The notes: generated by a model from the sequence alone, not told the origin. Shown: positions 6,853 through 14,462, counted from the first letter of the stretch. The stretch: DNA of 14,833 bases from Oscillospiraceae bacterium (GCA_031264545.1 JAISDV010000122.1:1-14833), one strand, 5' to 3'. Translations and numbers: made by a program.

Positions 6853-7194
6853 ATGAACATACAGGTCAGAGCGCTCTGTGAGACACTGGGCTGGGAGCTT
6901 GCTTCGGGTAGCGGCGAGCGCGGGATAACGGGCGGCGTCTACTGCTGCGACCTGCTCTCGCTCGTGATGGGCAGGGCGCCCGAGGGCAGCCTCTGGATCA
7001 CCGTGATGGGGAACGTCAACGCCATGGCCGTCGCCGCGCTCGCGGACACCGCCTGCGTTGTCGTGGCCGAAGGCATGCCTGTCGGCGCCGAGACGCTCGA
7101 GGGGGCAAAAAAAGGCAATATCACCGTTTTGCGGACGAAACAGCCCGTTTTCGAGGCTGCGCTTTCCGCGGCCGCGGTGATGAAGCTGAGATAA
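6853..7194 (+). CDS. Second, divergent DRTGG-domain protein
   Basis: A 113-aa cytoplasmic protein with the same overall pattern as the first DRTGG protein of this operon: CCDLLSLVMG, a hydrophobic strand SLWITVMGN, ADTACVVVAEGMPV, and ITVLRTKQPVFEAAL. It is clearly diverged (few identical residues), so it is an old paralogue rather than a recent duplicate. AGGAG lies just upstream of the ATG, and the gene starts 11 nt after the HydS-like gene, suggesting a direct functional link to it. No catalytic residues are evident. It may bind the same ligand as its partner or form a heteromer with it; this is inference. Confidence 0.8.
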   Translation: MNIQVRALCETLGWELASGSGERGITGGVYCCDLLSLVMGRAPEGSLWITVMGNVNAMAVAALADTACVVVAEGMPVGAETLEGAKKGNITVLRTKQPVFEAALSAAAVMKLR

Positions 7195-7215
7195 AGGAGC
7201 AAAGGAGGCGGGGCC

Positions 7216-7938
7216 TTGCCGCGGTTTGCGTACGATCTGCATATACACAGCTGCCTGTCGCCCTGCGGAGATAACGCGATGACCCCGCCCAATATCGTCA
7301 ACATGGCCGTATTGAAGGGGCTGGAGCTGATCGCGGTCACCGACCATAACAGCGCGCGCAACGCACGGGCCGTGATACGTGCCGCGCGGGGCCTGCCGCT
7401 GAAAGTGCTTGCGGGGCTCGAGGCGACCTGCGCGGAGGAGATCCACATGGTCTGCCTTTTTCCGGACGCGGATAAGGCGGAGGCGGCCGGCGCCTTTTTT
7501 GAAAAGCATCTGCCGCCTGTTGTGAACAGGCCGGAATACTTCGGCGAGCAGCTTGAGATGGACGAAAACGAGCGGATAAGCAGCCGGTTCCCTTATCTCC
7601 TGCCGAACGCGCTGGACATCTCGATCGACAGGCTGCCGGAGCTTGTGTGTGCTTTCGGCGGCTTCTGCTATCCTGCGCATATCGACAGGCAGTCGAACAG
7701 CATTCTGCCCGTTTTCGGCGGTATGCCCGACAGGCCGGTCTTCCAAACGGTCGAGGTATTCGATCCGGAGCGCTTCTTCAAGGCGAAGGAAAACCTGCAT
7801 TTTCAGCACGCATACAGGGTCGTTACCTCTTCCGACGCGCACAGGCTTGCCGATATTTCGGAAAGGGCGCACTTTATCGAGCTTGAGCGGCCGGACTTTG
7901 AAAGCCTGCGACAGGTGCTTTGCCCGGAAATGTTGTAA
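7216..7938 (+). CDS. PHP-domain phosphoesterase (TTG start)
   Basis: A 240-aa protein of the PHP (polymerase and histidinol phosphatase) superfamily, metal-dependent phosphoesterases. The metal-binding residues are all recognisable: H9 and H11 (DLHIHSCLSPCG), D43 and H44 (TDHN), E69 (GLEATC), H77, H155 (YPAHID), and D207 and H209 (SSDAH). It is a single-domain form with no polymerase or tRNA-processing partner domain. The TTG at 7216 is chosen because AGGAGG lies at 7203-7208, 7 nt upstream, and the protein then begins directly with the first metal motif. It is the last gene of the sensor operon, 21 nt after the second DRTGG gene. The substrate is unknown; a nucleotide or phosphorylated signal is possible, but nothing in the sequence specifies it. 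Confidence 0.9.
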   Translation: MPRFAYDLHIHSCLSPCGDNAMTPPNIVNMAVLKGLELIAVTDHNSARNARAVIRAARGLPLKVLAGLEATCAEEIHMVCLFPDADKAEAAGAFFEKHLPPVVNRPEYFGEQLEMDENERISSRFPYLLPNALDISIDRLPELVCAFGGFCYPAHIDRQSNSILPVFGGMPDRPVFQTVEVFDPERFFKAKENLHFQHAYRVVTSSDAHRLADISERAHFIELERPDFESLRQVLCPEML

Positions 7939-8220
7939 AAACAGCAGCTCAGGCAAAAATCTGCTGTCCAGACTGTATTTTACTACAAAGAACCCCCAAT
8001 GTCAAAGCTTGGGGAGTGGTGTAAATCACCAATTGATAATTTTGTAACAAAGACTAAAAACGTCCTTGGATATTGACAAAAAAACAACATATTTCATAAA
8101 ACTTACCCGCGGATAGCCGCGAGCCTGCCCATGTGCGGACAAAAAGTTATGCAGCAACGCCTGCGGTTTTTTCATTACCCTCGTCAATGTCCGGCGGGAA
8201 GGCCCGGCGCCTGTTTCCCC
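7939..8220. other. Intergenic region after the sensor operon; two weak hairpins, no gene seen
   Basis: ACAGCAG (7941-7947) pairs with CTGCTGT (7961-7967), and CCCCAA (7994-7999) pairs with TTGGGG (8009-8014). Neither is followed by a clean T-run, so an intrinsic terminator for the PHP operon is possible but not demonstrated. AATTTTGTAACAAA at 8038-8051 resembles the operator half-sites at 8252-8281. CGCGG-ATAG-CCGCG lies near 8110. The single reading frame crossing this stretch on the minus strand has no ribosome site and runs over the gpx promoter. Confidence 0.5.
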
Positions 8221-8249
8221 TTGACAATCTCGGCCGCACAGGCTATAAT
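8221..8249 (+). promoter_or_regulatory. Consensus sigma-A promoter of the gpx-ohrR operon
   Basis: A perfect TTGACA (8221-8226), a 17-bp spacer and a perfect TATAAT (8244-8249). Transcription would start near 8256, inside the palindromic operator that follows. So strong a core promoter with an operator over the start point suggests tight repression that is relieved by a signal. Confidence 0.93.
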
Positions 8250-8251
8250 TC

Positions 8252-8281
8252 AATTGTTAACAATTTAATTTGTAACAATTT
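8252..8281. promoter_or_regulatory. OhrR/MarR-type operator over the gpx transcription start
   Basis: AATTGTTAACAATT (8252-8265) is a perfect 14-bp palindrome. It overlaps ACAATTTAATTTGT (8260-8273), a dyad with ACAA/TTGT arms close to the known OhrR box (TACAATT-AATTGTA type), and is followed by AATTTGTAACAATTT (8267-8281). The site covers the predicted +1, and the operon encodes an OhrR-type repressor, so autoregulation is the simplest reading. Confidence 0.75.
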
Positions 8282-8305
8282 AAAAAACCGGTAAGGAGCA
8301 TACAC

Positions 8306-8785
8306 GTGAAACTTTATGATTTTAACGTAAAAGACGCCGAAGGGAACACGGTGAGTCTTTCCGATTACAGCGGCAAGGTTCTGCTCATTGTCAACACAGC
8401 CACAGCCTGCGGATTGACGCCGCAGTACAGCGGCTTACAGGCGGCCTATGAAAAATACCGTGACAGGGGCTTTGAAATACTCGACTTCCCCTGCAACCAG
8501 TTTGCGCATCAGGCTCCCGGCACCAACGAAGAGATCGGCAGCTTCTGCACCGGGCGTTTTGGGATCACCTTCCGGCAGTTTGATAAAATCGCAGTCAACG
8601 GCGAGAACGAGAGTCCCCTCTTTACCTGGCTGAAAGCGCAAAAGGGCGGCATCGGCGGCTCAAGGATAAAATGGAATTTCACGAAATTCCTCATCGACAG
8701 AAACGGCAATGTCGCCGCCCGCTATGCGCCCGCTTCAACGCCGGAAAAAATTGAAAAAACTATCGCGTTTCTGGTGGGGAAATGA
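8306..8785 (+). CDS. gpx: Cys-type glutathione peroxidase (thioredoxin-dependent type likely)
   Basis: A 159-aa thiol peroxidase that would reduce hydrogen peroxide or organic hydroperoxides in the cytoplasm. The catalytic tetrad is visible: peroxidatic C35 (NTATACGLTPQ), Q69 (FAHQAPG), W123 and N124 (KWNFTKFLID). The catalytic residue is an ordinary Cys, not selenocysteine. C81 (SFC) lies where yeast Gpx3-type enzymes have their resolving Cys, which points to thioredoxin rather than glutathione as reductant. The usual QEPG reads QAPG here, a small departure. The GTG at 8306 is supported by AAGGAG 7 nt upstream. It is the first gene of the operon, transcribed from the promoter at 8221-8249, and ends 9 nt before ohrR. 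Confidence 0.95.
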   Translation: MKLYDFNVKDAEGNTVSLSDYSGKVLLIVNTATACGLTPQYSGLQAAYEKYRDRGFEILDFPCNQFAHQAPGTNEEIGSFCTGRFGITFRQFDKIAVNGENESPLFTWLKAQKGGIGGSRIKWNFTKFLIDRNGNVAARYAPASTPEKIEKTIAFLVGK

Positions 8786-8794
8786 GGCGCGGCC

Positions 8795-9229
8795 ATGAAT
8801 TATGATATGCTGAAACTTGAAAATCAACTGTGCTTTCCGCTCTACGCGGCGGCCAATAAAATCGTGAACCGCTACAAGCCTCTGTTAGATGAGGTCGGCC
8901 TGACCTACACGCAGTATATTGTGATGATGGTCCTGTGGGAGCGTAAAAGCGTCAGTGTGAGCGAGCTGGGCAAGCGTCTGTATCTTGATTCGGGAACGCT
9001 GACGCCGCTGCTCAAGCGGCTGGAAAGGAAAGGGCTGGTGCGGCGCGCGCGTTCCTCCGCCGACGAGCGCGTGGTCAACGTCTCCGTCACGGAGGCGGGA
9101 GACCTGCTGAAGGAAACGGCGAAGAATGTTCCCCTGCGGATGGGAAGGTGCCTGCCTTTCGTGCCGGAGGAGACACAGAGCCTTTACGCGCTTTTATACA
9201 AGCTGCTGGCCGGATTGGAGGGGGAATGA
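8795..9229 (+). CDS. ohrR: OhrR-family peroxide-sensing MarR repressor
   Basis: A 144-aa winged-helix regulator of the MarR superfamily, OhrR branch. The hallmark N-terminal ENQLCFPLYAA places the reactive cysteine at C13, matching the organic-peroxide-sensing Cys of characterised OhrR proteins. The DNA-binding part carries LGLTY-like VGLTYTQYIVMMVLWE, the recognition helix region LDSGTLTPLLKRLE and the wing DERVV (90-94). Tyr27 and Tyr38 are placed like the tyrosines that hydrogen-bond the sensor Cys. A second Cys (C119) may make it a two-Cys OhrR that forms a disulfide on oxidation. GAGG lies 7 nt before the ATG. Its gene is downstream of a peroxidase whose promoter carries matching palindromes, so it probably represses its own operon. 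No ohr gene is visible in the window. Confidence 0.92.
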   Translation: MNYDMLKLENQLCFPLYAAANKIVNRYKPLLDEVGLTYTQYIVMMVLWERKSVSVSELGKRLYLDSGTLTPLLKRLERKGLVRRARSSADERVVNVSVTEAGDLLKETAKNVPLRMGRCLPFVPEETQSLYALLYKLLAGLEGE

Positions 9230-10305
9230 GCTTGACAGGTATCCAGCTGGAGCAATATTTGAGCGACGGCGTTAGCGCGATCATCGCGGACGCGCTGAAA
9301 GCCGCGCTTTCCAATCCCCGCGAATCCGGCTTTTTACTGAGCTTTTCAAAATGCGCTGCAGACGCCGCCAAACGCCGTCATGCGTTTGAAATGGCCGGCG
9401 AACACATCCCGCCGTTTTTGATCATGAGCATCACGGATGACTGCAATCTGCATTGCCCGGGCTGCTATGCCCGGAGTAACGCGGCGCGAAGCCGCGCGGG
9501 AGAGCTTCCGGCAGACGAATGGTCGCGGCTGTTCGACGAGGCCGCCGGGCTGGGCGTGTCCCTGATCCTCCTGGCCGGGGGCGAACCCTTGATGCGCCGG
9601 GACGTCCTGGAAAAAGCCGCCGGGCAAAAGCGAATCCTGTTCCCTGTGTTCACGAACGGAACGCTGTGGAATGCGGAATATATGCGTCTGTTCAATAAAA
9701 ACCGCAATCTTATGCCGGTCATCAGCTTAGAGGGCGGTCTGACGCTGACGGATAAGCGGCGCGGCAGCGGCGTGTACGGCAAGCTTATGGAAACGCTGCG
9801 GGCGTTCGAACGGCAGAAGCTGCTGTTTGGTGTTTCCGTCACCGTAACTAACGAAAATCTGCAGCTCGTCACCGGCGAAGCGTTTCAGGCCGGCCTGCGC
9901 GACGCCGGGTGCAGCATCGTGTTTTTTGTGGAGTATGTGCCGGTGGAGTCGGATGAGCTGGCGCTGAACGACGACGGCCGCGCAAAGCTGGCCCGCCGCC
10001 TGCAAACGCTCCGAGCGCGGAATAAAGGACAGATTATGATTTCATTCCCCGGCGATGAAAGCGCCGGCGGCTGCCTGGCGGCGGGGCGCGGTTTTTTTCA
10101 TATCAATGCCATAGGAGGCGCGGAGCCCTGCCCGTTTTCCCCTTACTCAGACACCAATATTCGCGGAATATCTTTGCGGGACGCTTTGAGGTCCCCGCTG
10201 TTCGCACGTCTGCGCGAATCAGGCCTGCTAAACGAGAAGCATATCGGAGGCTGTGCGCTGTTTGAAAAAAAGGAAACCGTTGAACGGCTGGCAAAGCGGC
10301 GTTAG
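9226..10305 (+). CDS. Radical SAM protein with SPASM-like C-terminal cysteines
   Basis: A 359-aa radical S-adenosylmethionine enzyme. The cluster motif CNLHCPGC (C73, C77, C80) sits in TDDCNLHCPGCYAR, after an unusually long (~70 aa) N-terminal region; LAGGEPL is the SAM-binding glycine motif and FTNGT follows. C-terminal cysteines C283, C302 (EPCPFSPYSD) and C343 (GGCALF) suggest an auxiliary cluster of SPASM type, although the full set is not clear. The ATG at 9226 overlaps the ohrR stop (ATGA), with GGAGG at 9217-9221, so translation is coupled to the peroxide regulator. No precursor peptide was found beside it, so RiPP maturation is not supported. Its substrate is unknown. It belongs to a group common in anaerobic Firmicutes. 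Confidence 0.88.
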   Translation: MSLTGIQLEQYLSDGVSAIIADALKAALSNPRESGFLLSFSKCAADAAKRRHAFEMAGEHIPPFLIMSITDDCNLHCPGCYARSNAARSRAGELPADEWSRLFDEAAGLGVSLILLAGGEPLMRRDVLEKAAGQKRILFPVFTNGTLWNAEYMRLFNKNRNLMPVISLEGGLTLTDKRRGSGVYGKLMETLRAFERQKLLFGVSVTVTNENLQLVTGEAFQAGLRDAGCSIVFFVEYVPVESDELALNDDGRAKLARRLQTLRARNKGQIMISFPGDESAGGCLAAGRGFFHINAIGGAEPCPFSPYSDTNIRGISLRDALRSPLFARLRESGLLNEKHIGGCALFEKKETVERLAKRR

Positions 10306-10466
10306 AGGCCGATTGCAGGGGGCGGCGCGGAACAAAGCCCGCATGATAGGCCGCTTAGGGGTTTATCGTTGCTAAGACCATAATTTATTGCCGTGCCGCA
10401 GGCGTGAAAATTCACATTTTGTTTTATTTTCGGGCAGCCCAGTTTATTTTCAGTTTTTCAATAAGG

Positions 10467-10502
10467 TATACAGTTTGGCTCGCTGAAAGCATTTTCTGCG
10501 AG
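10467..10502 (+). promoter_or_regulatory. Possible promoter and dyad upstream of the ABC transporter gene
   Basis: TATACA at 10467-10472 could be a -10 box, although no good -35 is present. About 7 bp downstream, where transcription would start, is an interrupted dyad: CTCGC (10479-10483) and GAAA (10485-10488), then a GCAT loop, then TTTC (10493-10496) and GCGAG (10498-10502). No T-run follows. It could be an operator or a leader hairpin; the ribosome site AAGGAG lies at 10517-10522. Confidence 0.4.
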
Positions 10503-10531
10503 AAACCCAACGCTTAAAGGAGATATAGCCC

Positions 10532-13321
10532 GTGCTTCAAATTAAAAACATATGCAAAAAATATGTCACCGGAGACCTGACACAGCAGGCGCTGAACGGC
10601 GTCAGCTTCAACCTGCGCGACAATGAGTTCGTGGCCGTTCTCGGCCAAAGCGGTTCCGGCAAAACGACGCTCCTGAACATTATCGGCGGCCTCGACCGCT
10701 ATGATTCGGGGGATATTGTCATCAACGACATCTCCACCAAAAAATATACGGACCGGGATTGGGACTCTTACCGGAATCATACCATCGGCTTTGTGTTCCA
10801 GGGCTATAATCTGATCCCGCACCAGTCGATATTGGCCAATGTGGAGCTGGCGCTCACCATTTCCGGCATTTCAAAGGGCGAGCGCAGGAGACGCGCAAAG
10901 GAAGCGCTTGAAAAAATGGGGCTTGGCGCCCAGCTTCACAAGCGGCCGAACCAGATGTCGGGCGGACAGATGCAGCGTGTGGCCATCGCCCGCGCGCTGG
11001 TCAATGATCCGGACATTTTGCTTGCGGACGAGCCGACCGGCGCGCTGGATTCCGAAACGAGCGTTCAGGTCATGGACCTGCTCAAGGAGGTTGCCAGGGA
11101 CCGTCTTGTCGTTATGGTCACGCACAATTCCAATCTGGCCGACAAGTATGCCAACCGTATCATCAGGCTGCACGACGGAAAGATTATCGGCGACTCAAAT
11201 CCCTATGAGATCGACGAGGCCGCGCTGGAGGCGCCGAAGCACCGGAACATGGGAAAAGCCTCCATGTCGATTGTGACCGCGCTGTCCCTGAGCTTCAACA
11301 ACCTGCGCACAAAAAAGGGCCGCACATTCCTGACCGCTTTTGCGGGCTCGATCGGCATTATCGGGATAGCGCTCATCTTATCGCTGTCCAACGGCGTGAA
11401 TGCCTATATCGAGGATATACAAAAGGACACCATGACCTCTTACCCGATCGCCATCGAAGCGCAGACGTTCGACCTGAGCAGCATGATCGCGGCGGGCCGG
11501 GAGGCGGGCAGACCCTCCGGCGCGGATCATGCGCTCGACGCGGTATATTCCAATTCCACAGACATGGAGCTGGCGCGCAGCGCCACCTCCAGCATTAAAG
11601 AGAATAACCTGACGGAATTTAAAAAATATCTGGACGACCCTGACAGCGAAATCCGTCAGTATATTGGCGCGAACGGCATCGTCTATACTTACGGCGTACA
11701 ATTTGACGCCTTCGCTTATGATCCCGAGGGCGCGCTTGTGAATACGGATGGCAGCGCGTTCACGGGAAGCGGCCTTTTCCCCATGATGGACGGTATGCCG
11801 GCGGACAATGGGGCCATGCGCGATATGCCGATGGGCAGCTGGCTGTCCTCCGGGAATTTTGAAGAGCTGCTGCCGGGCGCCGGCGCAGCGCTCATCAGTC
11901 AGACCGTAATAGACAATTATGAACTCCTGTACGGAAGCTGGCCGCAGGCCTATGACGAGCTTATTCTGGTTCTGGACAAAAACAACGAGATCGCGACCTC
12001 CGTTCTTTACGAGCTCGGCTTGCTGCCCTCCGCCGAATATAAGGAGATTTTGGAGAAGATCACCAAAGGAGAAGCGCTCGAATTTCAAGCCCACGAATGG
12101 CGCTACGAAGACATCTGCGAGCAGACCTTTTATGTGATCCCCGCCAGCGACTACTATGTGGAAAATGCAGACGGGTTATTCGACTATATCGGAGACGATA
12201 CCGCCGCAGTGACCGAATTGCTGAAGGACAGCATGGCGCTGAAAGTCACCGGCGTCGTCCGGCCGGCCGAAGGCGCTTCCTACACGTCAATTTCAGGCAG
12301 CATCGGATATACGAAGGCGCTGACCGACGCCGTCATCGCGCACACTGACGGCAGCCCCGTCGTGAAGGCGCAGGCGGAATCACCGAACACCAATGTCCTC
12401 AGCGGCCTGTCTTTCAGTCCCAAGGACGACGAAGCGAAGCTGGCCGAAACCGTCGAATACCTCTCCGGGCTGAATATTTCCGATAAAGCGGCACTTGCCG
12501 CGAGCATGTCCGCGTCCATGACCGCGGGCGGGAGTCCGCCGTCCGGCACAAGCGAAGCGCCGGCTGAGGCCTACGCCAATGCTCCCGCAGGGACAGGGAC
12601 GCCCCCGCAAATGAGCGAGGCCGAGCTTGCCGCTATGCTGGACGCATATCTGCTCGACCCCGAGGACGCGGTGCTTCTGGGGATTTACGACGCCTATGTC
12701 TCGCCCGGCAGCTATGACGATAACATGAGCGCGTTCGGCGTCATCAGTCTGGACGCGCCGGTCTCTATCGGCATCTATGTGGACAGCTTCGAGGACAAAG
12801 ACGCGATTTCCGTCTGTATTGAAAATTACAACCGGTCCGCCGCCATCGAAAATCAGATCAGCTATACGGACTTCGTCGGCCTGCTCATGTCCTCCGTTAC
12901 AACGATCATCAATGTTATTTCCTATGTGCTGATCGCCTTCGTGGCGGTATCCCTGGTCGTTTCGTCCATTATGATCGGGATCATTACCTATATCTCTGTT
13001 CTCGAGCGCACCAAGGAAATTGGCATTCTCCGCGCAATCGGCGCTTCCAAGAAAAACATCTCGCAGGTGTTCAACGCGGAAACCTTCATTGTCGGCGCCA
13101 TATCCGGCTTGTTGGGCGTCGGCCTGAGCGGCCTGCTGCTCATCCCGATCAATGCCGTCATCCACGCGCTGATCGATAACGCCTCCGTAAATGCAGCCCT
13201 TCCGGCCGCCGCCGCCGTCGTCCTGGTCGTTCTGAGCATGGTGCTGACGCTGATCGCCGGTGTGATACCGTCGAAGAAGGCCGCGAAAAAGGACCCCGTC
13301 ATCGCGCTTCGCAGCGAATAG
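10532..13321 (+). CDS. Fused ABC transporter ATPase and FtsX/MacB-type permease
   Basis: A single 929-aa protein joining an ABC ATPase of the MacB/LolD type to an FtsX-family permease. ATPase: Walker A GQSGSGKTT (38-46), Q-loop region FVFQGYN, signature SGGQMQR (from about 143), Walker B ILLADEPTG (162-170), H-loop VTHNS. A first membrane segment lies at about 264-287, then a large extracytoplasmic domain of ~500 residues, then three membrane segments (about 787-820, 850-877 and 889-914) with the ERTKEIGILRAIGA coupling motif. The outer domain has a Met-rich patch (six Met in residues 418-434) and an Ala/Pro/Gly-rich linker near 665-695. The GTG start has AAGGAG 9 nt upstream. No outer partner gene is adjacent, as expected in a Gram-positive. 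The substrate is unknown; antimicrobial peptide or lipid/lipoprotein handling is typical of such transporters, and none is proven here. Confidence 0.93.
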   Translation: MLQIKNICKKYVTGDLTQQALNGVSFNLRDNEFVAVLGQSGSGKTTLLNIIGGLDRYDSGDIVINDISTKKYTDRDWDSYRNHTIGFVFQGYNLIPHQSILANVELALTISGISKGERRRRAKEALEKMGLGAQLHKRPNQMSGGQMQRVAIARALVNDPDILLADEPTGALDSETSVQVMDLLKEVARDRLVVMVTHNSNLADKYANRIIRLHDGKIIGDSNPYEIDEAALEAPKHRNMGKASMSIVTALSLSFNNLRTKKGRTFLTAFAGSIGIIGIALILSLSNGVNAYIEDIQKDTMTSYPIAIEAQTFDLSSMIAAGREAGRPSGADHALDAVYSNSTDMELARSATSSIKENNLTEFKKYLDDPDSEIRQYIGANGIVYTYGVQFDAFAYDPEGALVNTDGSAFTGSGLFPMMDGMPADNGAMRDMPMGSWLSSGNFEELLPGAGAALISQTVIDNYELLYGSWPQAYDELILVLDKNNEIATSVLYELGLLPSAEYKEILEKITKGEALEFQAHEWRYEDICEQTFYVIPASDYYVENADGLFDYIGDDTAAVTELLKDSMALKVTGVVRPAEGASYTSISGSIGYTKALTDAVIAHTDGSPVVKAQAESPNTNVLSGLSFSPKDDEAKLAETVEYLSGLNISDKAALAASMSASMTAGGSPPSGTSEAPAEAYANAPAGTGTPPQMSEAELAAMLDAYLLDPEDAVLLGIYDAYVSPGSYDDNMSAFGVISLDAPVSIGIYVDSFEDKDAISVCIENYNRSAAIENQISYTDFVGLLMSSVTTIINVISYVLIAFVAVSLVVSSIMIGIITYISVLERTKEIGILRAIGASKKNISQVFNAETFIVGAISGLLGVGLSGLLLIPINAVIHALIDNASVNAALPAAAAVVLVVLSMVLTLIAGVIPSKKAAKKDPVIALRSE

Positions 13322-13420
13322 GTCTCTGAAAAACGGCGCGCCGCCGACCGGAGCTTAGGGCAAAATAAACGCAGGCGGAGGCGGGAAACAGGGAAGCGGG
13401 CGGCCCCTTCTGTACGGCTT

Positions 13421-14359
13421 TCAGCCGGAAACGGATGGCGGCGCCGCTTCCGGCGGCACGGCGGCGTCCGTGTCGTCTGGCGGCGGCACGCGCTCCGAAT
13501 CAGCCTCGGCCGGCAGGAAAAGAAGGTTTAAGTCGGTTTCAGTTTCGATTCCGCTGACGCGTCCGGTAAAGGAATATTGCCACATCGTGTGCTGATAATA
13601 GAAGTCGGGCGCGATACCGGGCGCGCCGGCCCAGAAAACGTAATCCGTCAGCCTGTCTATCGCGTAATCGTAGTACCCGAGGGAGCGGTAGAAGTAGACG
13701 CCGGCCGTATATCCCGCGTTTTCAACGATGGTACAGAAGGCGGCGGCACAGTCCGTCAGCGTTTCACCGCTCACCTCGTCGACTCTCGTCTTCCCGACGC
13801 CTGTGACCCGTTCCCAGTCATAAAAAACCGGGAGGTCGAGCGTATATCCGGCCAGAAGGCCGAGAAGAAAGGCCGCCTCTTCCTCCGCTTCGGTCTCGTG
13901 CGCCGCCTGGGAGAAAAAATATATCCCGACCTTTATGCCCGCGGCCTGCGCGTCCGCGATATTCCGCCGGAAAAACGCGTCCTCGTATAGGCTGCCTTCG
14001 CTGTAGCCCCTGTAGCCGGCCCTGATGACCGCAAATTCGACGCCGTCTCCGCGCACAGCCTGCCAGTTGATCTCGCCTTGGTGCTCGGAAACGTCGATCC
14101 CCCGCTGCACCTTATACTGCGTGCCAATATAATTGATGTATGTACCGTCCGAAGCAAATTCATCGGAAGAAAAAGCGGAGACAGGCACCTCGTCGTAGAG
14201 CGGGACCCACATCTGCCCCCCGGTTCCATCCGCCACACTGACCATTCCCGCATGAGTGTCCGTATATGCTTCCCGCCGTTCGCAGGAGCCGAGTAAAAGC
14301 AGGAGTGCGGCGGTAAGCGCCGCCGCGGACGCGCCGGGTCTTACAGTACGGAATCTCAT
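13421..14359 (-). CDS. GH25 lysozyme-like muramidase, predicted lipoprotein
   Basis: A 312-aa exported glycoside hydrolase family 25 protein, expected to cleave the MurNAc-GlcNAc bond of peptidoglycan. The N-terminus is basic, then hydrophobic (about 10-23), ending LLLGSC, a plausible lipobox with C26 as the lipidated residue. After a ~60-residue linker the GH25 barrel starts with GIDVSEHQG (D89), continues through VIRAGYRGY and GIYFFSQA, and carries the catalytic pair in PVFYDWE (D181, E183); a late MWQYS motif closes the fold. The last ~30 residues are Pro/Ala-rich. There is no SH3b or cell-wall-binding repeat, so anchoring would be by lipid. It converges with the ABC gene, and the 99-bp gap between them shows no clear terminator. 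The ribosome site is weak (AAGGA about 13 nt upstream), so the start is less certain than the family. Confidence 0.92.
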   Translation of the reverse strand: MRFRTVRPGASAAALTAALLLLLGSCERREAYTDTHAGMVSVADGTGGQMWVPLYDEVPVSAFSSDEFASDGTYINYIGTQYKVQRGIDVSEHQGEINWQAVRGDGVEFAVIRAGYRGYSEGSLYEDAFFRRNIADAQAAGIKVGIYFFSQAAHETEAEEEAAFLLGLLAGYTLDLPVFYDWERVTGVGKTRVDEVSGETLTDCAAAFCTIVENAGYTAGVYFYRSLGYYDYAIDRLTDYVFWAGAPGIAPDFYYQHTMWQYSFTGRVSGIETETDLNLLFLPAEADSERVPPPDDTDAAVPPEAAPPSVSG

Positions 14360-14405
14360 CGGACTTCACCGTCCTTTCGAAAGCTCATGGAGGTTTTGTC
14401 AAAAT

Positions 14406-14434
14406 ATCATACCACGGATTCCGTCTCTAAGCAA
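14406..14434 (-). promoter_or_regulatory. Sigma-A promoter of the GH25 gene
   Basis: On the minus strand, TTGCTT (complement of 14429-14434), a 17-bp spacer and TATGAT (complement of 14406-14411), with TG one base before the -10 (extended -10). It lies about 47 bp upstream of the GH25 start codon. Confidence 0.75.
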
Positions 14435-14462
14435 ATTGCAAGCGCCTCCGCTCTTTTTACGC

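Noticed and set aside
8149..8174. An intrinsic terminator at GCAG...CTGC followed by TTTTTT
   Set aside because: The stem is only about 4 bp with a 6-nt loop, too weak to call.
8026..8253. A 75-codon minus-strand frame in the gap before gpx
   Set aside because: It covers a perfect sigma-A promoter, lacks a ribosome site and shows no domain.
8252..8265. A Rex site at the gpx promoter
   Set aside because: TTGTTAACAA lacks the spacer between Rex half-sites; the OhrR gene in the same operon and the ACAATT/ATTTGT dyad explain the site better.
8795..10305. A RiPP biosynthetic cluster based on the radical SAM gene
   Set aside because: No short precursor-like gene with a ribosome site, no peptidase and no dedicated exporter adjoin it; the ABC gene is 226 bp away with its own possible promoter.
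13322..13420. A bidirectional terminator between the convergent ABC and GH25 genes
   Set aside because: CGGCGCGCCG is a palindrome without a loop, and no T-run is present on either strand.
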